From an uncultured Kineothrix sp. (GTDB lineage Bacteria; Bacillota; Clostridia; Lachnospirales; Lachnospiraceae), in assembly GCA_910588855.1 (NCBI GenBank), contig CAJUSR010000004.1:1-64000 (forward strand): 64,000 nucleotides of DNA. The letters run 5' to 3'. The position numbers and the translations under genes were made by a program. Numbering within the stretch: position 1 is the stretch's first letter; each line of letters opens with the position of its first letter. The notes beneath the pieces were generated by a model. That model was not told the origin of the DNA and did no database searches. It saw only the letters and a list, made by a program, of their open reading frames with translations. Of this stretch, positions 16,226-24,953 are shown piece by piece.

Positions 16226-18646
16226 ATGAATACAGCATTATCATGGATTAAGGCATATGTGCCGGAGCTGGAATGTACGGGGCAGGAATATTGCGATGCA
16301 ATGACACTGTCCGGAACAAAGGTGGAAGGCTATCAAAGACTGGATAAAAATCTGGAGAAAATCGTAGTAGGACAGATAGAAAAAATTGAAAGGCATCCGG
16401 ATGCGGATAAACTGATTGTATGTCAGGTGAATATTGGTACGGAAGTGATTCAAATCGTAACAGGGGCCCCGAATGTAAAGGAAGGGGATAAGGTTCCGGT
16501 TGTTCTGGATGGCGGAAAAGTGGCAGGCGGCCATGACGGTGGGCCGTTGCCGGAAGAAGGGATTTTTATTAAAGCAGGAAAACTGCGGGGAGTGCCTTCC
16601 AACGGAATGATGTGTTCGATTGAAGAGCTGGGGACCACAAGGGAAATGTACCCGGAAGCGCCGGAATATGGGATTTATATTTTCGGGGAAGAAGCGGAAG
16701 TAGGAAGCGATGCTGTGGAAGCGTTGGGGCTTCGGGATACAGTATTTGAATATGAAATCACTTCCAACAGGGTGGACTGTTACAGTGTATTGGGGATTGC
16801 CAGGGAAGCGGCAGCGACTTTCCGGAAACCTTTTGTGGCACCGGAAGTAACGGTAAAAGAAAACGGGGAAAAAGTAGAGGATTATATTTCCGTGGAAGTG
16901 CAGGACGGGGATTTGTGCCCGAGATATACGGCAAGGGTCTGCACTAATATTAAAATTGCCCCTTCACCGAAGTGGATGCAGAGGCGGTTAGCGGCCAGCG
17001 GTATCCGGCCGATTAACAACCTGGTAGACATTACCAATTACGTAATGGAGGAGTACGGGCAGCCAATGCATGCTTATGATTTGGATACGATTGCAGGGCA
17101 TAAAATCATTGTGCGCCGTGCCAAGGATGGGGATGAATTTCAGACTTTGGATGGGCAGGTAAGAAAACTGGATTCGGAAGTATTGATGATTTGCGATGCG
17201 GAGAAGGAAATTGGGATTGCCGGCATTATGGGCGGTGAAAATTCCAAAATTACGGATGATGTGAAGACGGTTTTGTTTGAAGCGGCTACTTTCAATGGAA
17301 CGAATATCCGTAAATCCGCAAAAAGGATTGGTCTGCGCACCGATGCCTCGGGCAAGTTTGAGAAAGGGTTGGATCCGCATAATGCAGAAGCTGCCATTAA
17401 CCGCGCCTGCCAGTTGATTCAGGAGCTTGGCTGCGGGGATGTGGTAGGAGGTATGGCGGATGTATGCCAGCCGATGAAGGAGCCGGTAATTATCCCGTTT
17501 TGCCCGGATAAAGTCAATCGTTTATTAGGAACGGAGATTTCAAAAGAGGAGATGCTTGCCATTTTCCAGATGATAGAATTAAAATATGATGCGGAGAAGG
17601 AAACGTTGGAAATCCCCAGTTTCCGTCAGGATTTGCTGGGCGCTGCGGATATTGCGGAGGAAGTTGCACGGTTTTATGGTTATGATAAAATCCCGGTTTC
17701 CCTGCCGAGTGGGGAGGCGACCACCGGAAAGCTTTCGTTTAAGCTGAGGATAGAGCAGAAAGCAAGGGATATCGCGGAATTTTGCGGATTTTCACAAGGA
17801 ATGTGCTACTCTTTTGAGAGCCCTAAGGTGTTTGATAAGCTGTTGCTGCCGGAAGGGGATGCATTGCGCAGGGCGATTACGATTGCCAATCCGTTGGGGG
17901 AAGACTTCTCCATTATGCGGACGGTTTCTTTAAATGGTATGTTGACCAGCCTGGCTACCAATTATAATAGAAGGAATAAAGCGGTAAGGCTTTATGAGCT
18001 GGGGAATATTTATATTCCGGAGGAGTTGCCTCTCGTAAAATTGCCGATGGAACGGATGCAGTTTACGCTGGGGATGTATGGAGAAGGAGATTTTTACACG
18101 ATGAAAGGCGTGGTGGAAGAATTTTTTGACTGCATCGGAATGAAGAAAAAAGTGGTCTATGACCCGGCGTCAGGCAAGCCTTTCCTGCATCCGGGCAGAC
18201 AGGCGGATATTGTTTATGAAGGAAAGAAGCTGGGGTATTTAGGGGAAGTTCATCCGGAAGTATGCGATAATTATGACATTGGCACAAAGGTGTATGTGGC
18301 GGTGTTGGATATGCCGGAAGTGGAGCCTTTTGCTACATTCGACAGAAAATACGAAGGGATAGCAAAGTATCCGGCTGTATCCCGTGATATCAGCATGGTA
18401 GTACCAAAGCCTATCCTAGCCGGACAGATAGAAGCAGTCATTGCCCAACGGGGAGGAAAAATTCTGGAAAGCTATCAATTGTTCGATATTTACGAAGGCG
18501 CCCAAATTAAAGATGGGTTTAAATCTATGGCATATTCCATTACATTCCGGGCAAAGGACAAGACGCTGGAAGAAGGGGATATCGCAGCTGTGATGAAGAA
18601 GATTCTAAACGGGCTGGAAGGGCTTGGGATTGAGCTTCGCCAATAA
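16226..18646 (+). CDS. pheT: Phenylalanine--tRNA ligase beta subunit
   Basis: This 806-residue protein has the normal bacterial layout: an EMAP-like tRNA-binding domain (about 40-155, VGQIEKIERHPDADKL), the B3/B4 editing domain (about 210-390), the B5 domain (about 400-475), the catalytic-like core, and the C-terminal ferredoxin-fold anticodon-binding domain (about 710-806). It partners PheS and clears mischarged Tyr-tRNA. AAGGAAG precedes the ATG. A hairpin follows the gene. No separate promoter is evident, so pheST is taken as one T-box-controlled unit. Confidence 0.96.
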   Translation: MNTALSWIKAYVPELECTGQEYCDAMTLSGTKVEGYQRLDKNLEKIVVGQIEKIERHPDADKLIVCQVNIGTEVIQIVTGAPNVKEGDKVPVVLDGGKVAGGHDGGPLPEEGIFIKAGKLRGVPSNGMMCSIEELGTTREMYPEAPEYGIYIFGEEAEVGSDAVEALGLRDTVFEYEITSNRVDCYSVLGIAREAAATFRKPFVAPEVTVKENGEKVEDYISVEVQDGDLCPRYTARVCTNIKIAPSPKWMQRRLAASGIRPINNLVDITNYVMEEYGQPMHAYDLDTIAGHKIIVRRAKDGDEFQTLDGQVRKLDSEVLMICDAEKEIGIAGIMGGENSKITDDVKTVLFEAATFNGTNIRKSAKRIGLRTDASGKFEKGLDPHNAEAAINRACQLIQELGCGDVVGGMADVCQPMKEPVIIPFCPDKVNRLLGTEISKEEMLAIFQMIELKYDAEKETLEIPSFRQDLLGAADIAEEVARFYGYDKIPVSLPSGEATTGKLSFKLRIEQKARDIAEFCGFSQGMCYSFESPKVFDKLLLPEGDALRRAITIANPLGEDFSIMRTVSLNGMLTSLATNYNRRNKAVRLYELGNIYIPEELPLVKLPMERMQFTLGMYGEGDFYTMKGVVEEFFDCIGMKKKVVYDPASGKPFLHPGRQADIVYEGKKLGYLGEVHPEVCDNYDIGTKVYVAVLDMPEVEPFATFDRKYEGIAKYPAVSRDISMVVPKPILAGQIEAVIAQRGGKILESYQLFDIYEGAQIKDGFKSMAYSITFRAKDKTLEEGDIAAVMKKILNGLEGLGIELRQ

Positions 18647-18660
18647 GGATTAAGGGGCGG

Positions 18661-18707
18661 AAATGGCAGGATGGTGAGCAGTGGAAATATCCTGCCATTT
18701 CTTCTTT
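18661..18707 (+). terminator. Terminator after pheT
   Basis: AAATGGCAGGAT (18661-18672) pairs with ATCCTGCCATTT (18689-18700), followed by a broken T-rich run. Confidence 0.75.
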
Positions 18708-18773
18708 AAAAATACTGGTTAGACAGTGCCGCAACGGTTTGTTTTATGGGATAAGTGGAAAAAGAGAGAAAAA

Positions 18774-18915
18774 TGTAACAGTTCAGCCTTCGGCTTCACT
18801 GTCACGCCAGATGCACACAAAATGCTCCAAAGTCGCATTTTGGCGCTTTCACAACTCGCAAAATCGCATACAGAGCGATTTTACTCGCGGAATATCGTAA
18901 GGCTGGACTGTTACA
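18774..18915. mobile_element. Palindromic MITE-like element, 142 bp
   Basis: Its ends are near-perfect inverted repeats, TGTAACAGTTCAGCCTT and AAGGCTGGACTGTTACA (one mismatch in 17). Inside are further small hairpins (AGCCTTCGGCT; CAAAATGC ... GCATTTTG). GAAAAA stands on both sides (18768-18773, 18916-18921) and may be a target duplication, although the flank is low-complexity. No coding sequence is supported; a frame at 18726-19070 merely reads through it. Only one copy is in this window. Confidence 0.6.
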
Positions 18916-19186
18916 GAAAAATCTTCCTTTCCGGAATTGTGTGTCCATTGAAAATAAGCAATAAATATGCATTGCGGGCTGCAGGCAAATATTTTATAAT
19001 CAAATATATCAATTGGAATCTGGAGCAAAGATATATCGATTGGAAACAGAAAATTTTATTTTGGAAATAGAGACGGAAGTACATCAAAATGACCTATTAT
19101 TTCCGGTAAATACCAGCCTGAATGGAAAGGTATTTAGTTATAAGACTTTCTGCGGAATCCGTGATGGATATTGGTAATAGAAAAAA

Positions 19187-19348
19187 CAGAAAAAGATAAC
19201 GGAAAGAAACCAGAAAAAGACAATAAAAGAAACCGGAAAAGACAATAAAAAGAAATCGGAAAAAGATAACAAAAAGAAACCAGAAAAAGACAACGAAAAG
19301 AAACCGAAAGAAGAGAACAAAAAACCAGAAAAAATAACAGAAGGAAAT
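19187..19348 (+). repeat. Purine-rich tandem repeat of 21-24 nt before the aminopeptidase gene
   Basis: Seven consecutive units (19187, 19211, 19234, 19257, 19281, 19305, 19326) follow the pattern CAGAAAAAGACAACGAAAAGAAAC. In one frame the units encode Lys/Glu/Pro/Asp repeats (KKPEKDN-like), but two 23-nt units break the frame, so this is either a decayed coding repeat or a simple slippage array. The remaining spacer from 18916 to 19186 shows two copies of ATATATCRATTGGAA near 19005 and 19031 and nothing else I recognise. Confidence 0.75.
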
Positions 19349-19378
19349 TGAAAAAAATAATAGAAAGGGAAAGTGGCT

Positions 19379-20800
19379 ATGGAGAAGAAAAATGTGTGGG
19401 AGTGTTATGATGAGAAGCAGTTGGAAGAACTGGAAGTCCATGCAAAGGAGTACATGGATTTTCTGGATAATGGGAAGACGGAAAGGGAATGCGTAGACTT
19501 TATCGTCAACAGGATTGAGAAAGAAGGATACCGTGAACTGCAGGCGTTGATGAAAGAGAAGAAAGCCTTAAAGAAAGGGGATAAGGTGTATGCAGTATGG
19601 ATGAATAAATCCGTAGTGATGTTCCAGGTGGGAGAAAAGCCTATGTGTGAAGGTATGAATATTTTGGGTGCCCATATCGATTCCCCCAGATTGGATGTGA
19701 AGCAAAATCCCATGTATGAAGAGGGTGGTTTTGCTTATTTGGATACCCATTATTATGGAGGCGTAAAGAAATATCAGTGGGTGACTATTCCTTTGGCTAT
19801 TCATGGTGTGATAATAAAAAAAGACGGAACATGTGTTGAAGTAAATATTGGGGATAAAGAGGACGACCCGGTTTTCTTTGTATCGGATTTGCTAATCCAT
19901 TTGGCAACAGAGCAGTTGGAGAAAAAGGCCTCCAAAGTAATTGAAGGGGAGGCGTTGGATATCATTATCGGCAATAAGCCGCTTTCTATCGGCAAAAACA
20001 AAGAAGATGGGAAAGAGGGCAAGGAATCCGGGAAAGATGCGGTAAAAAAAGGTGTGCTTGCCATTTTGAAGGAAAGCTATGATATAGAGGAAGAAGACTT
20101 TATTTCTGCCGAGCTTGAGGTGGTGCCTGCAGGAAAAGCGAAGGAGGCTGGCTTTGACAGGAGCATGATTCTGGCTTATGGGCAGGATGACAGGGTCTGT
20201 GCTTTCTCGTCTTTGAAGGCGATGCTGGAAATCGGGGAAGTGGAAAGGACGGCTTGCTGCATTCTGGTAGATAAAGAGGAAATCGGAAGCGTGGGAGCTA
20301 CCGGCATGGAATCGAAGTTCTTTGAAAATATGGTGGCCGAGGTAATGAACCTTGCCGGCGAATATAGCGAATTGAATGTAAGAAGGTGCCTGGCTTCTTC
20401 CTGCATGTTGTCTTCGGATGTAAGCAGCGCGTTTGACCCTTCGTTCGCGTCCAGTTTCGATAAGAAAAACGTAGCTTATCTTGGAAATGGTATGGTGTTC
20501 AATAAGTTTACCGGCGCAAGGGGAAAATCCGGATCGAATGATGCAAATGCAGAATATCTGGGGCATATCCGTTCGATTTTTGAAAAAGAAAAGGTACATT
20601 TCCAGACGGCGGAACTGGGCAAAGTAGACCTGGGGGGCGGCGGAACCATCGCTTATATTCTGGCTCTCTATGGAATGAATGTGATTGACAGCGGCGTAGC
20701 CGTATTGAATATGCATGCGCCTTGGGAAGCCACTAGCAAAGCGGATGTTTATGAGGCGAAACGGGGTTATGTAGCGTTTTTGGAAAACGCTTCCATGTAG
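19379..20800 (+). CDS. M18-family aminopeptidase
   Basis: The 473-residue zinc aminopeptidase removes N-terminal residues from peptides in the cytosol. Visible metal and catalytic regions are LGAHIDSPRLD (about 100-110), DKEEIGSVGATGMES (about 300-315), and NMHAPWE near the C-terminus. An unusual Lys/Glu-rich insert (KNKEDGKEGKESGKDAVKKG) lies around residues 203-222. AAGGGA at 19365-19370 fits the ATG at 19379; an in-frame GTG at 19373 is too close. queA starts 5 nt after the stop. Confidence 0.92.
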   Translation: MEKKNVWECYDEKQLEELEVHAKEYMDFLDNGKTERECVDFIVNRIEKEGYRELQALMKEKKALKKGDKVYAVWMNKSVVMFQVGEKPMCEGMNILGAHIDSPRLDVKQNPMYEEGGFAYLDTHYYGGVKKYQWVTIPLAIHGVIIKKDGTCVEVNIGDKEDDPVFFVSDLLIHLATEQLEKKASKVIEGEALDIIIGNKPLSIGKNKEDGKEGKESGKDAVKKGVLAILKESYDIEEEDFISAELEVVPAGKAKEAGFDRSMILAYGQDDRVCAFSSLKAMLEIGEVERTACCILVDKEEIGSVGATGMESKFFENMVAEVMNLAGEYSELNVRRCLASSCMLSSDVSSAFDPSFASSFDKKNVAYLGNGMVFNKFTGARGKSGSNDANAEYLGHIRSIFEKEKVHFQTAELGKVDLGGGGTIAYILALYGMNVIDSGVAVLNMHAPWEATSKADVYEAKRGYVAFLENASM

Positions 20801-20805
20801 GATAA

Positions 20806-21867
20806 ATGAAAATGGAAAGCATAAAAAAATCTGATTTTTATTTTGAATTGCCGGAAAGGCTGATTGCCCAGGATCCTTTGGAAGACCGTTCCGGTTCCAG
20901 GATGCTGATGCTGGATAAAGAGACGGGGAAAATGGAGCATCATATTTTCCGGGAGATTATGGATTATTTGGCGCCAGGGGACTGCCTGGTGCTGAATAAT
21001 ACGAAGGTAATCCCGGCAAGGCTGATGGGGATTAAGGAGTCTACCAAAGCTTCCGTGGAATTGCTGCTTTTAAAGCGGAGGGAAGCGGATGTTTGGGAGA
21101 CTTTGGCAAAGCCGGGGAAAAAAGCAAAACCGGGAACGGTGATAAGCTTTGGAGATGGCATATTAAAGGGGGAAGTGATTGGGATAGCGGAAGAAGGGAA
21201 CCGCTTGGTACGCTTTTCCTATGAAGGGATTTTTGAAGAGGTATTGGATAAACTGGGAGAAATGCCGCTGCCGCCATATATTACCCATAAACTGAAAGAT
21301 AAGAACCGTTATCAGACGGTCTATGCGAAATATGAAGGCTCGGCGGCAGCGCCTACTGCGGGACTCCATTTCACAGAAGGGCTGCTGCATGAGATAGAAG
21401 AAAAAGGGGTGGATATCGCTTATGTAACTTTGCATGTGGGGTTGGGCACATTCCGCCCGGTGAAGGCGGAAAATATATTGGAACATCATATGCATTCGGA
21501 GTATTATCAAATCTCGAAAGAGGCAGCGGACAAAATAAACCGGGCGAAAGAGAAGGGGAAACGGGTTATTTGTGTGGGAACTACAAGCTGCAGGACAGTG
21601 GAAAGCGCGGCGGACGAGATGGGGAAGCTGACAGAATGCAGCGGAAATACGGATATTTTTATTTATCCGGGGTATCGTTTTAAAATATTAGATGCACTGA
21701 TTACTAATTTCCATTTGCCGGAATCCACACTTGTGATGTTAGTCAGCGCTTTGGCAGGAAAAGAGCATGTCCTTTGTGCTTATGAGACGGCTATCAAGGA
21801 AGGATACCGCTTTTTTAGCTTTGGTGATGCGATGTTTATTACAAATTCCTTTACAAAATACAAATAA
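20806..21867 (+). CDS. queA: tRNA preQ1(34) S-adenosylmethionine ribosyltransferase-isomerase
   Basis: QueA transfers and isomerises the ribosyl part of S-adenosylmethionine onto preQ1-modified tRNA, giving epoxyqueuosine at position 34. The 353-residue protein opens with the family pattern DFYFELPERLIAQDPLEDR and contains AAPTAGLHFTEGLL and TLHVGLGTFRPV. It follows the aminopeptidase with a 5-nt gap and likely shares its message. ATG at 20812 is an alternative start. No other queuosine genes are in this window. Confidence 0.95.
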   Translation: MKMESIKKSDFYFELPERLIAQDPLEDRSGSRMLMLDKETGKMEHHIFREIMDYLAPGDCLVLNNTKVIPARLMGIKESTKASVELLLLKRREADVWETLAKPGKKAKPGTVISFGDGILKGEVIGIAEEGNRLVRFSYEGIFEEVLDKLGEMPLPPYITHKLKDKNRYQTVYAKYEGSAAAPTAGLHFTEGLLHEIEEKGVDIAYVTLHVGLGTFRPVKAENILEHHMHSEYYQISKEAADKINRAKEKGKRVICVGTTSCRTVESAADEMGKLTECSGNTDIFIYPGYRFKILDALITNFHLPESTLVMLVSALAGKEHVLCAYETAIKEGYRFFSFGDAMFITNSFTKYK

Positions 21868-22000
21868 TGTTATATCCTTAATATCAATAGGGAATGTTTA
21901 TGGAGAGGGTTGACAGTAGTTTGAAATAGTGGAGGGGAAGGGAAAAAATCCGAAGGTATTATATGCAACGATTTTACCAATAAGAGGAGTGTAAGGGGTT

Positions 22001-22342
22001 ATGGAAGAGCGGAGAAGAGCGAGAAGGATGAAGATGGAATCTACGCTAATCGTCAAAAGGATTGACAGCGGCATGGATGCAGAGGTTACAATAGACATCA
22101 AAGATTTATCCAAATCAGGAATCGGCTTTTATTGCAAGGAGGCATTGGAAGTAGGATCTATTTACCAGTCTTCCATTAGGATTTGGACCAAGGAGATTAT
22201 TCCTGTTTTATTAAAAGTAGTAAGAAAAGTGGAGAAGGAGAATGATAATTTTTACGGCGCAGAGTTTATGGGGCTGTCCGAAATTGACATGTTCCGTATC
22301 GCAGTATACGAAGAACTGGAAAGATTAGAAATAATGGAATGA
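22001..22342 (+). CDS. PilZ-domain protein
   Basis: This 113-residue single-domain protein has both cyclic-di-GMP binding motifs of PilZ: RRxARR at residues 4-9 (RxxxR) and DLSKSGIGF about 30 residues later (DxSxxG). It is a likely c-di-GMP receptor acting on motility, surface structures or envelope enzymes, but has no partner domain and no linked target gene here. AAGGGG precedes the ATG. The spacer from queA (133 nt) shows TTGACA at 21910-21915 without a convincing -10. Confidence 0.85.
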   Translation: MEERRRARRMKMESTLIVKRIDSGMDAEVTIDIKDLSKSGIGFYCKEALEVGSIYQSSIRIWTKEIIPVLLKVVRKVEKENDNFYGAEFMGLSEIDMFRIAVYEELERLEIME

Positions 22343-22410
22343 AAATTTGAATAAATGGAAAATAAGATGAAAAGAAAAATAAGTTGAAAAGGGAAATGAG
22401 ATGAAAAGAA

Positions 22411-22446
22411 AAACTTCCGGAAGGTAATGCCTGCCGGAAGTTTTTT
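22411..22446. terminator. Bidirectional terminator between pilZ-type gene and aroA
   Basis: AAACTTCCGG (22411-22420) pairs with CCGGAAGTTT (22434-22443), with T runs on both strands, between converging genes. Just before it, AAATRAGATGAAAAGAAAAA occurs twice, 34 nt apart (22360 and 22394). Confidence 0.88.
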
Positions 22447-22527
22447 GCATAATAAGATTCGGGTAACAAAAAGTTTGCCAAGCGGCGCTGCCGGACTGAC
22501 GTTTTGATACCGGAATCATAATCATAT

Positions 22528-23820
22528 TCAAATAGATTCTGATAAAGAGTGCAGGTCGGAGTAAAAGCCGGGGTAGCTGATGGAGACGCATCCGCTGTCT
22601 GGAATTTCCGTTTCCCCTTGGGCAATCAGGGCGGCTATGGCGAAGCTCATAGCAATCCGGTGGTCGGCATGGGTATGGATGAGGGCGCCCTTCAGAGGGG
22701 GTACCCCGGGGGTCTTTCCATCGATAATCATGCCGTCTTCGGTAGCAGTGACGGAACAGCCCATAGCGGAGAGGTTTTGAACCATAACATCAATGCGGTT
22801 GGATTCTTTGACTTTTAGTTCCGCGGCATCTTTGATAATGGTAGTGCCTTCGGCCGCAGCCGCCATTATGGCGATGATGGGGAGTTCATCGATAAGGGTA
22901 GGGATTATCTCCCCTTCAATTACCGTTCCATGAAGAGGGCTGTAGGTAATATGCAAATCTGCGGTAGGTTCCCCATCCCGGTTTTCATTTAGCAGACAGA
23001 TATGCCCGCCCATAGCTTTTGCCACTTTCAATATGCCTGCCCGGGTAGGGTTAATGCCTACGTTGCGGATAAGGATATCCGAACCGGGAACGAGAAGACC
23101 GGCGGCAATAAAATAAGCGGCGGAGGAAACATCCCCGGGTACATTGATTTTCTGCCCGGTAAGGCGGGGGCGGGGGATAATGGTTGCAGTATTTCCGTCT
23201 GTTTTTATATCCGCACCGAAGGAGCGCAGCATCAATTCGGAATGATTCCGGCTGAGGGTTGGTTCTGTAACGGAGGTCTCGCCGTCAGCATATAACCCGG
23301 CCAGTAAAATGGCAGATTTGACTTGCGCAGAAGCTACTTTAGAATGGTAATGGATTCCTTTTAAAGGCTGCCCTTTGATAAGCAGGGGGGCACAGCCGTT
23401 GTGATGCAGGCTTTCGATATGGGCGCCCATAAGGGAAAGCGGCTCTATGATACGCTTCATGGGGCGCGTTTGGATAGAAGCGTCTCCGGTTAGCGTGGAA
23501 GTAAAGGGCTGGGCGGAAAGAATGCCGGAAATAAGCCTTGTAGTGGTGCCGCTATTACCCGTATCCAAAACCCCGGAAGGTGCGCAGAGGCCGTCAAGCC
23601 CTTTGCCTTGTATGGTAATGATGTGATTCTCATTTTCGATTTCTATGCCAAGACGGCGGAAACAGCCAATAGTGGAAAGGCAGTCTGCGCCTTGGAGAAA
23701 GTTTATAATTTCGGTTTTCCCTTCGGACAACGCACCGAACATTACGGCGCGGTGGGAAATGGATTTATCGCCGGGAACGGTAATTTCCCCTTTTAAACAG
23801 TTTGCTTTTTGAAATTTCAT
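22528..23820 (-). CDS. aroA: 3-phosphoshikimate 1-carboxyvinyltransferase (EPSP synthase)
   Basis: AroA joins shikimate-3-phosphate and PEP in the common aromatic pathway. The 430-residue protein shows PGDKSISHRAVM at the N-terminus, GNSGTTTRLISG, the IIPTLIDELPIIAI catalytic Asp region and HADHRIAMSFAIAAL near the end. GGAGGATTTCC precedes the ATG at 23820; an upstream frame extension overlaps tyrA and is not needed. It is the last gene of aroF-tyrA-aroA, 16 nt after tyrA. Confidence 0.96.
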   Translation of the reverse strand: MKFQKANCLKGEITVPGDKSISHRAVMFGALSEGKTEIINFLQGADCLSTIGCFRRLGIEIENENHIITIQGKGLDGLCAPSGVLDTGNSGTTTRLISGILSAQPFTSTLTGDASIQTRPMKRIIEPLSLMGAHIESLHHNGCAPLLIKGQPLKGIHYHSKVASAQVKSAILLAGLYADGETSVTEPTLSRNHSELMLRSFGADIKTDGNTATIIPRPRLTGQKINVPGDVSSAAYFIAAGLLVPGSDILIRNVGINPTRAGILKVAKAMGGHICLLNENRDGEPTADLHITYSPLHGTVIEGEIIPTLIDELPIIAIMAAAAEGTTIIKDAAELKVKESNRIDVMVQNLSAMGCSVTATEDGMIIDGKTPGVPPLKGALIHTHADHRIAMSFAIAALIAQGETEIPDSGCVSISYPGFYSDLHSLSESI

Positions 23821-23836
23821 GGAAATCCTCCGGTTT

Positions 23837-24937
23837 TTATTTTTTCTCGTAGATGGTATATCCGTTATCCTGCAGGATGTTTGCGGCGGCTTTGACCGCG
23901 CTTTCTTCGTAAAATTCAATCCGTAAAGCGCCCTCCTCCGCTTCCCGGTTATGGGTAATGCCGATATTCTTGATGCTGATGCCGCTTTGGGCGAGCAATG
24001 CAGCAATGGTAGCTAATGCCCCGGCTTTATCCGCAATATCTATGGTAATGGAGTAGGATTTTTTAATCGGGCCGCTGGAAGCTTCTATAAAGGAATCCCT
24101 GTAAAGGCGGGCCTGCTGGAAAAAATCATACAATATGGCTTCATCCCGTGTGGAAAGTTTTTCTTTCAAAGCAGTCAGGGATTCGATATAGTGGTTTAAG
24201 AGCCGGAGGATATTTTCCGTATTGGTCAAACAAATCTGCTGCCACATATCGGGGGAAGAAGAAGCAATTCTTGTAATGTCTTTGAACCCTCCGGCAGCAA
24301 TCATTTTCATTGTGCCGTCTTTGGAGTCGCTTTCCCGGACTAAATTAACAAGGGAAGATGCGATAATATGGGGCAGATGACTGATAGCAGCCGTGACATA
24401 ATCATGCTGTTCATTTTCCAGGACAAGAGGGATGGCGCCCATAGAAACCACGAGTTTTTCATATTCTTCCAGACGCTTTGGCGCGGTAGCGCAGGTAGGC
24501 GTAAGAATATAGTAAGCATTTTCCAAAAGATGGGCTTTAGAATTGGCATATCCAAAACGTTCGCTCCCTGCCATTGGATGCCCGCCGATGAACTGGCCGG
24601 ATAGCCCAAGGGCTTCAATTTGCTTATGGATGCCCGACTTCACGCTTCCCACATCGGTAAGGGTACAGAAGGGGGAAAGAAATTCCTTTAATTGAATTAA
24701 GTTTTCAGCATTGCCGGATACCGGGGCGCAGAGGAAAATATAGTGGCAACCGGAAAAAGAAGCATTGATGGCAGAAACGGTTTCATTGGCAATGCCGTCT
24801 TCTTTTGCCCGAATCAAAGTGTCTTTATTTTTATCATATACGGTAATCCATAAATCCGGTATGGAGGCTCTAAGCGCTTTGGCAATAGACCCTCCGATTA
24901 ATCCAAGACCGATAAATCCTATTTTTAATGTATCCAT
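23837..24937 (-). CDS. tyrA: Prephenate dehydrogenase with ACT domain
   Basis: TyrA oxidatively decarboxylates prephenate to 4-hydroxyphenylpyruvate for tyrosine synthesis. The 366-residue protein starts with an NAD-binding motif (IGFIGLGLIGGSIAK) and has the catalytic HPMAGSE segment near residue 130. It ends in an ACT domain (from about 295, SITIDIADKAGALATIA), which usually senses tyrosine or phenylalanine, so feedback control is likely. AGAGGAC precedes the ATG at 24937. It follows aroF by 16 nt. Confidence 0.94.
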   Translation of the reverse strand: MDTLKIGFIGLGLIGGSIAKALRASIPDLWITVYDKNKDTLIRAKEDGIANETVSAINASFSGCHYIFLCAPVSGNAENLIQLKEFLSPFCTLTDVGSVKSGIHKQIEALGLSGQFIGGHPMAGSERFGYANSKAHLLENAYYILTPTCATAPKRLEEYEKLVVSMGAIPLVLENEQHDYVTAAISHLPHIIASSLVNLVRESDSKDGTMKMIAAGGFKDITRIASSSPDMWQQICLTNTENILRLLNHYIESLTALKEKLSTRDEAILYDFFQQARLYRDSFIEASSGPIKKSYSITIDIADKAGALATIAALLAQSGISIKNIGITHNREAEEGALRIEFYEESAVKAAANILQDNGYTIYEKK

Positions 24938-24953
24938 GTGTGTCCTCTTTTTG

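Noticed and set aside
18726..19070. 114-residue frame after pheT
   Set aside because: It reads through the 142-bp palindromic element, has no ribosome binding site and shows no family pattern.
19097..19441. Phe-rich minus-strand frame
   Set aside because: It is the complement of the purine tandem array and has no coding features.
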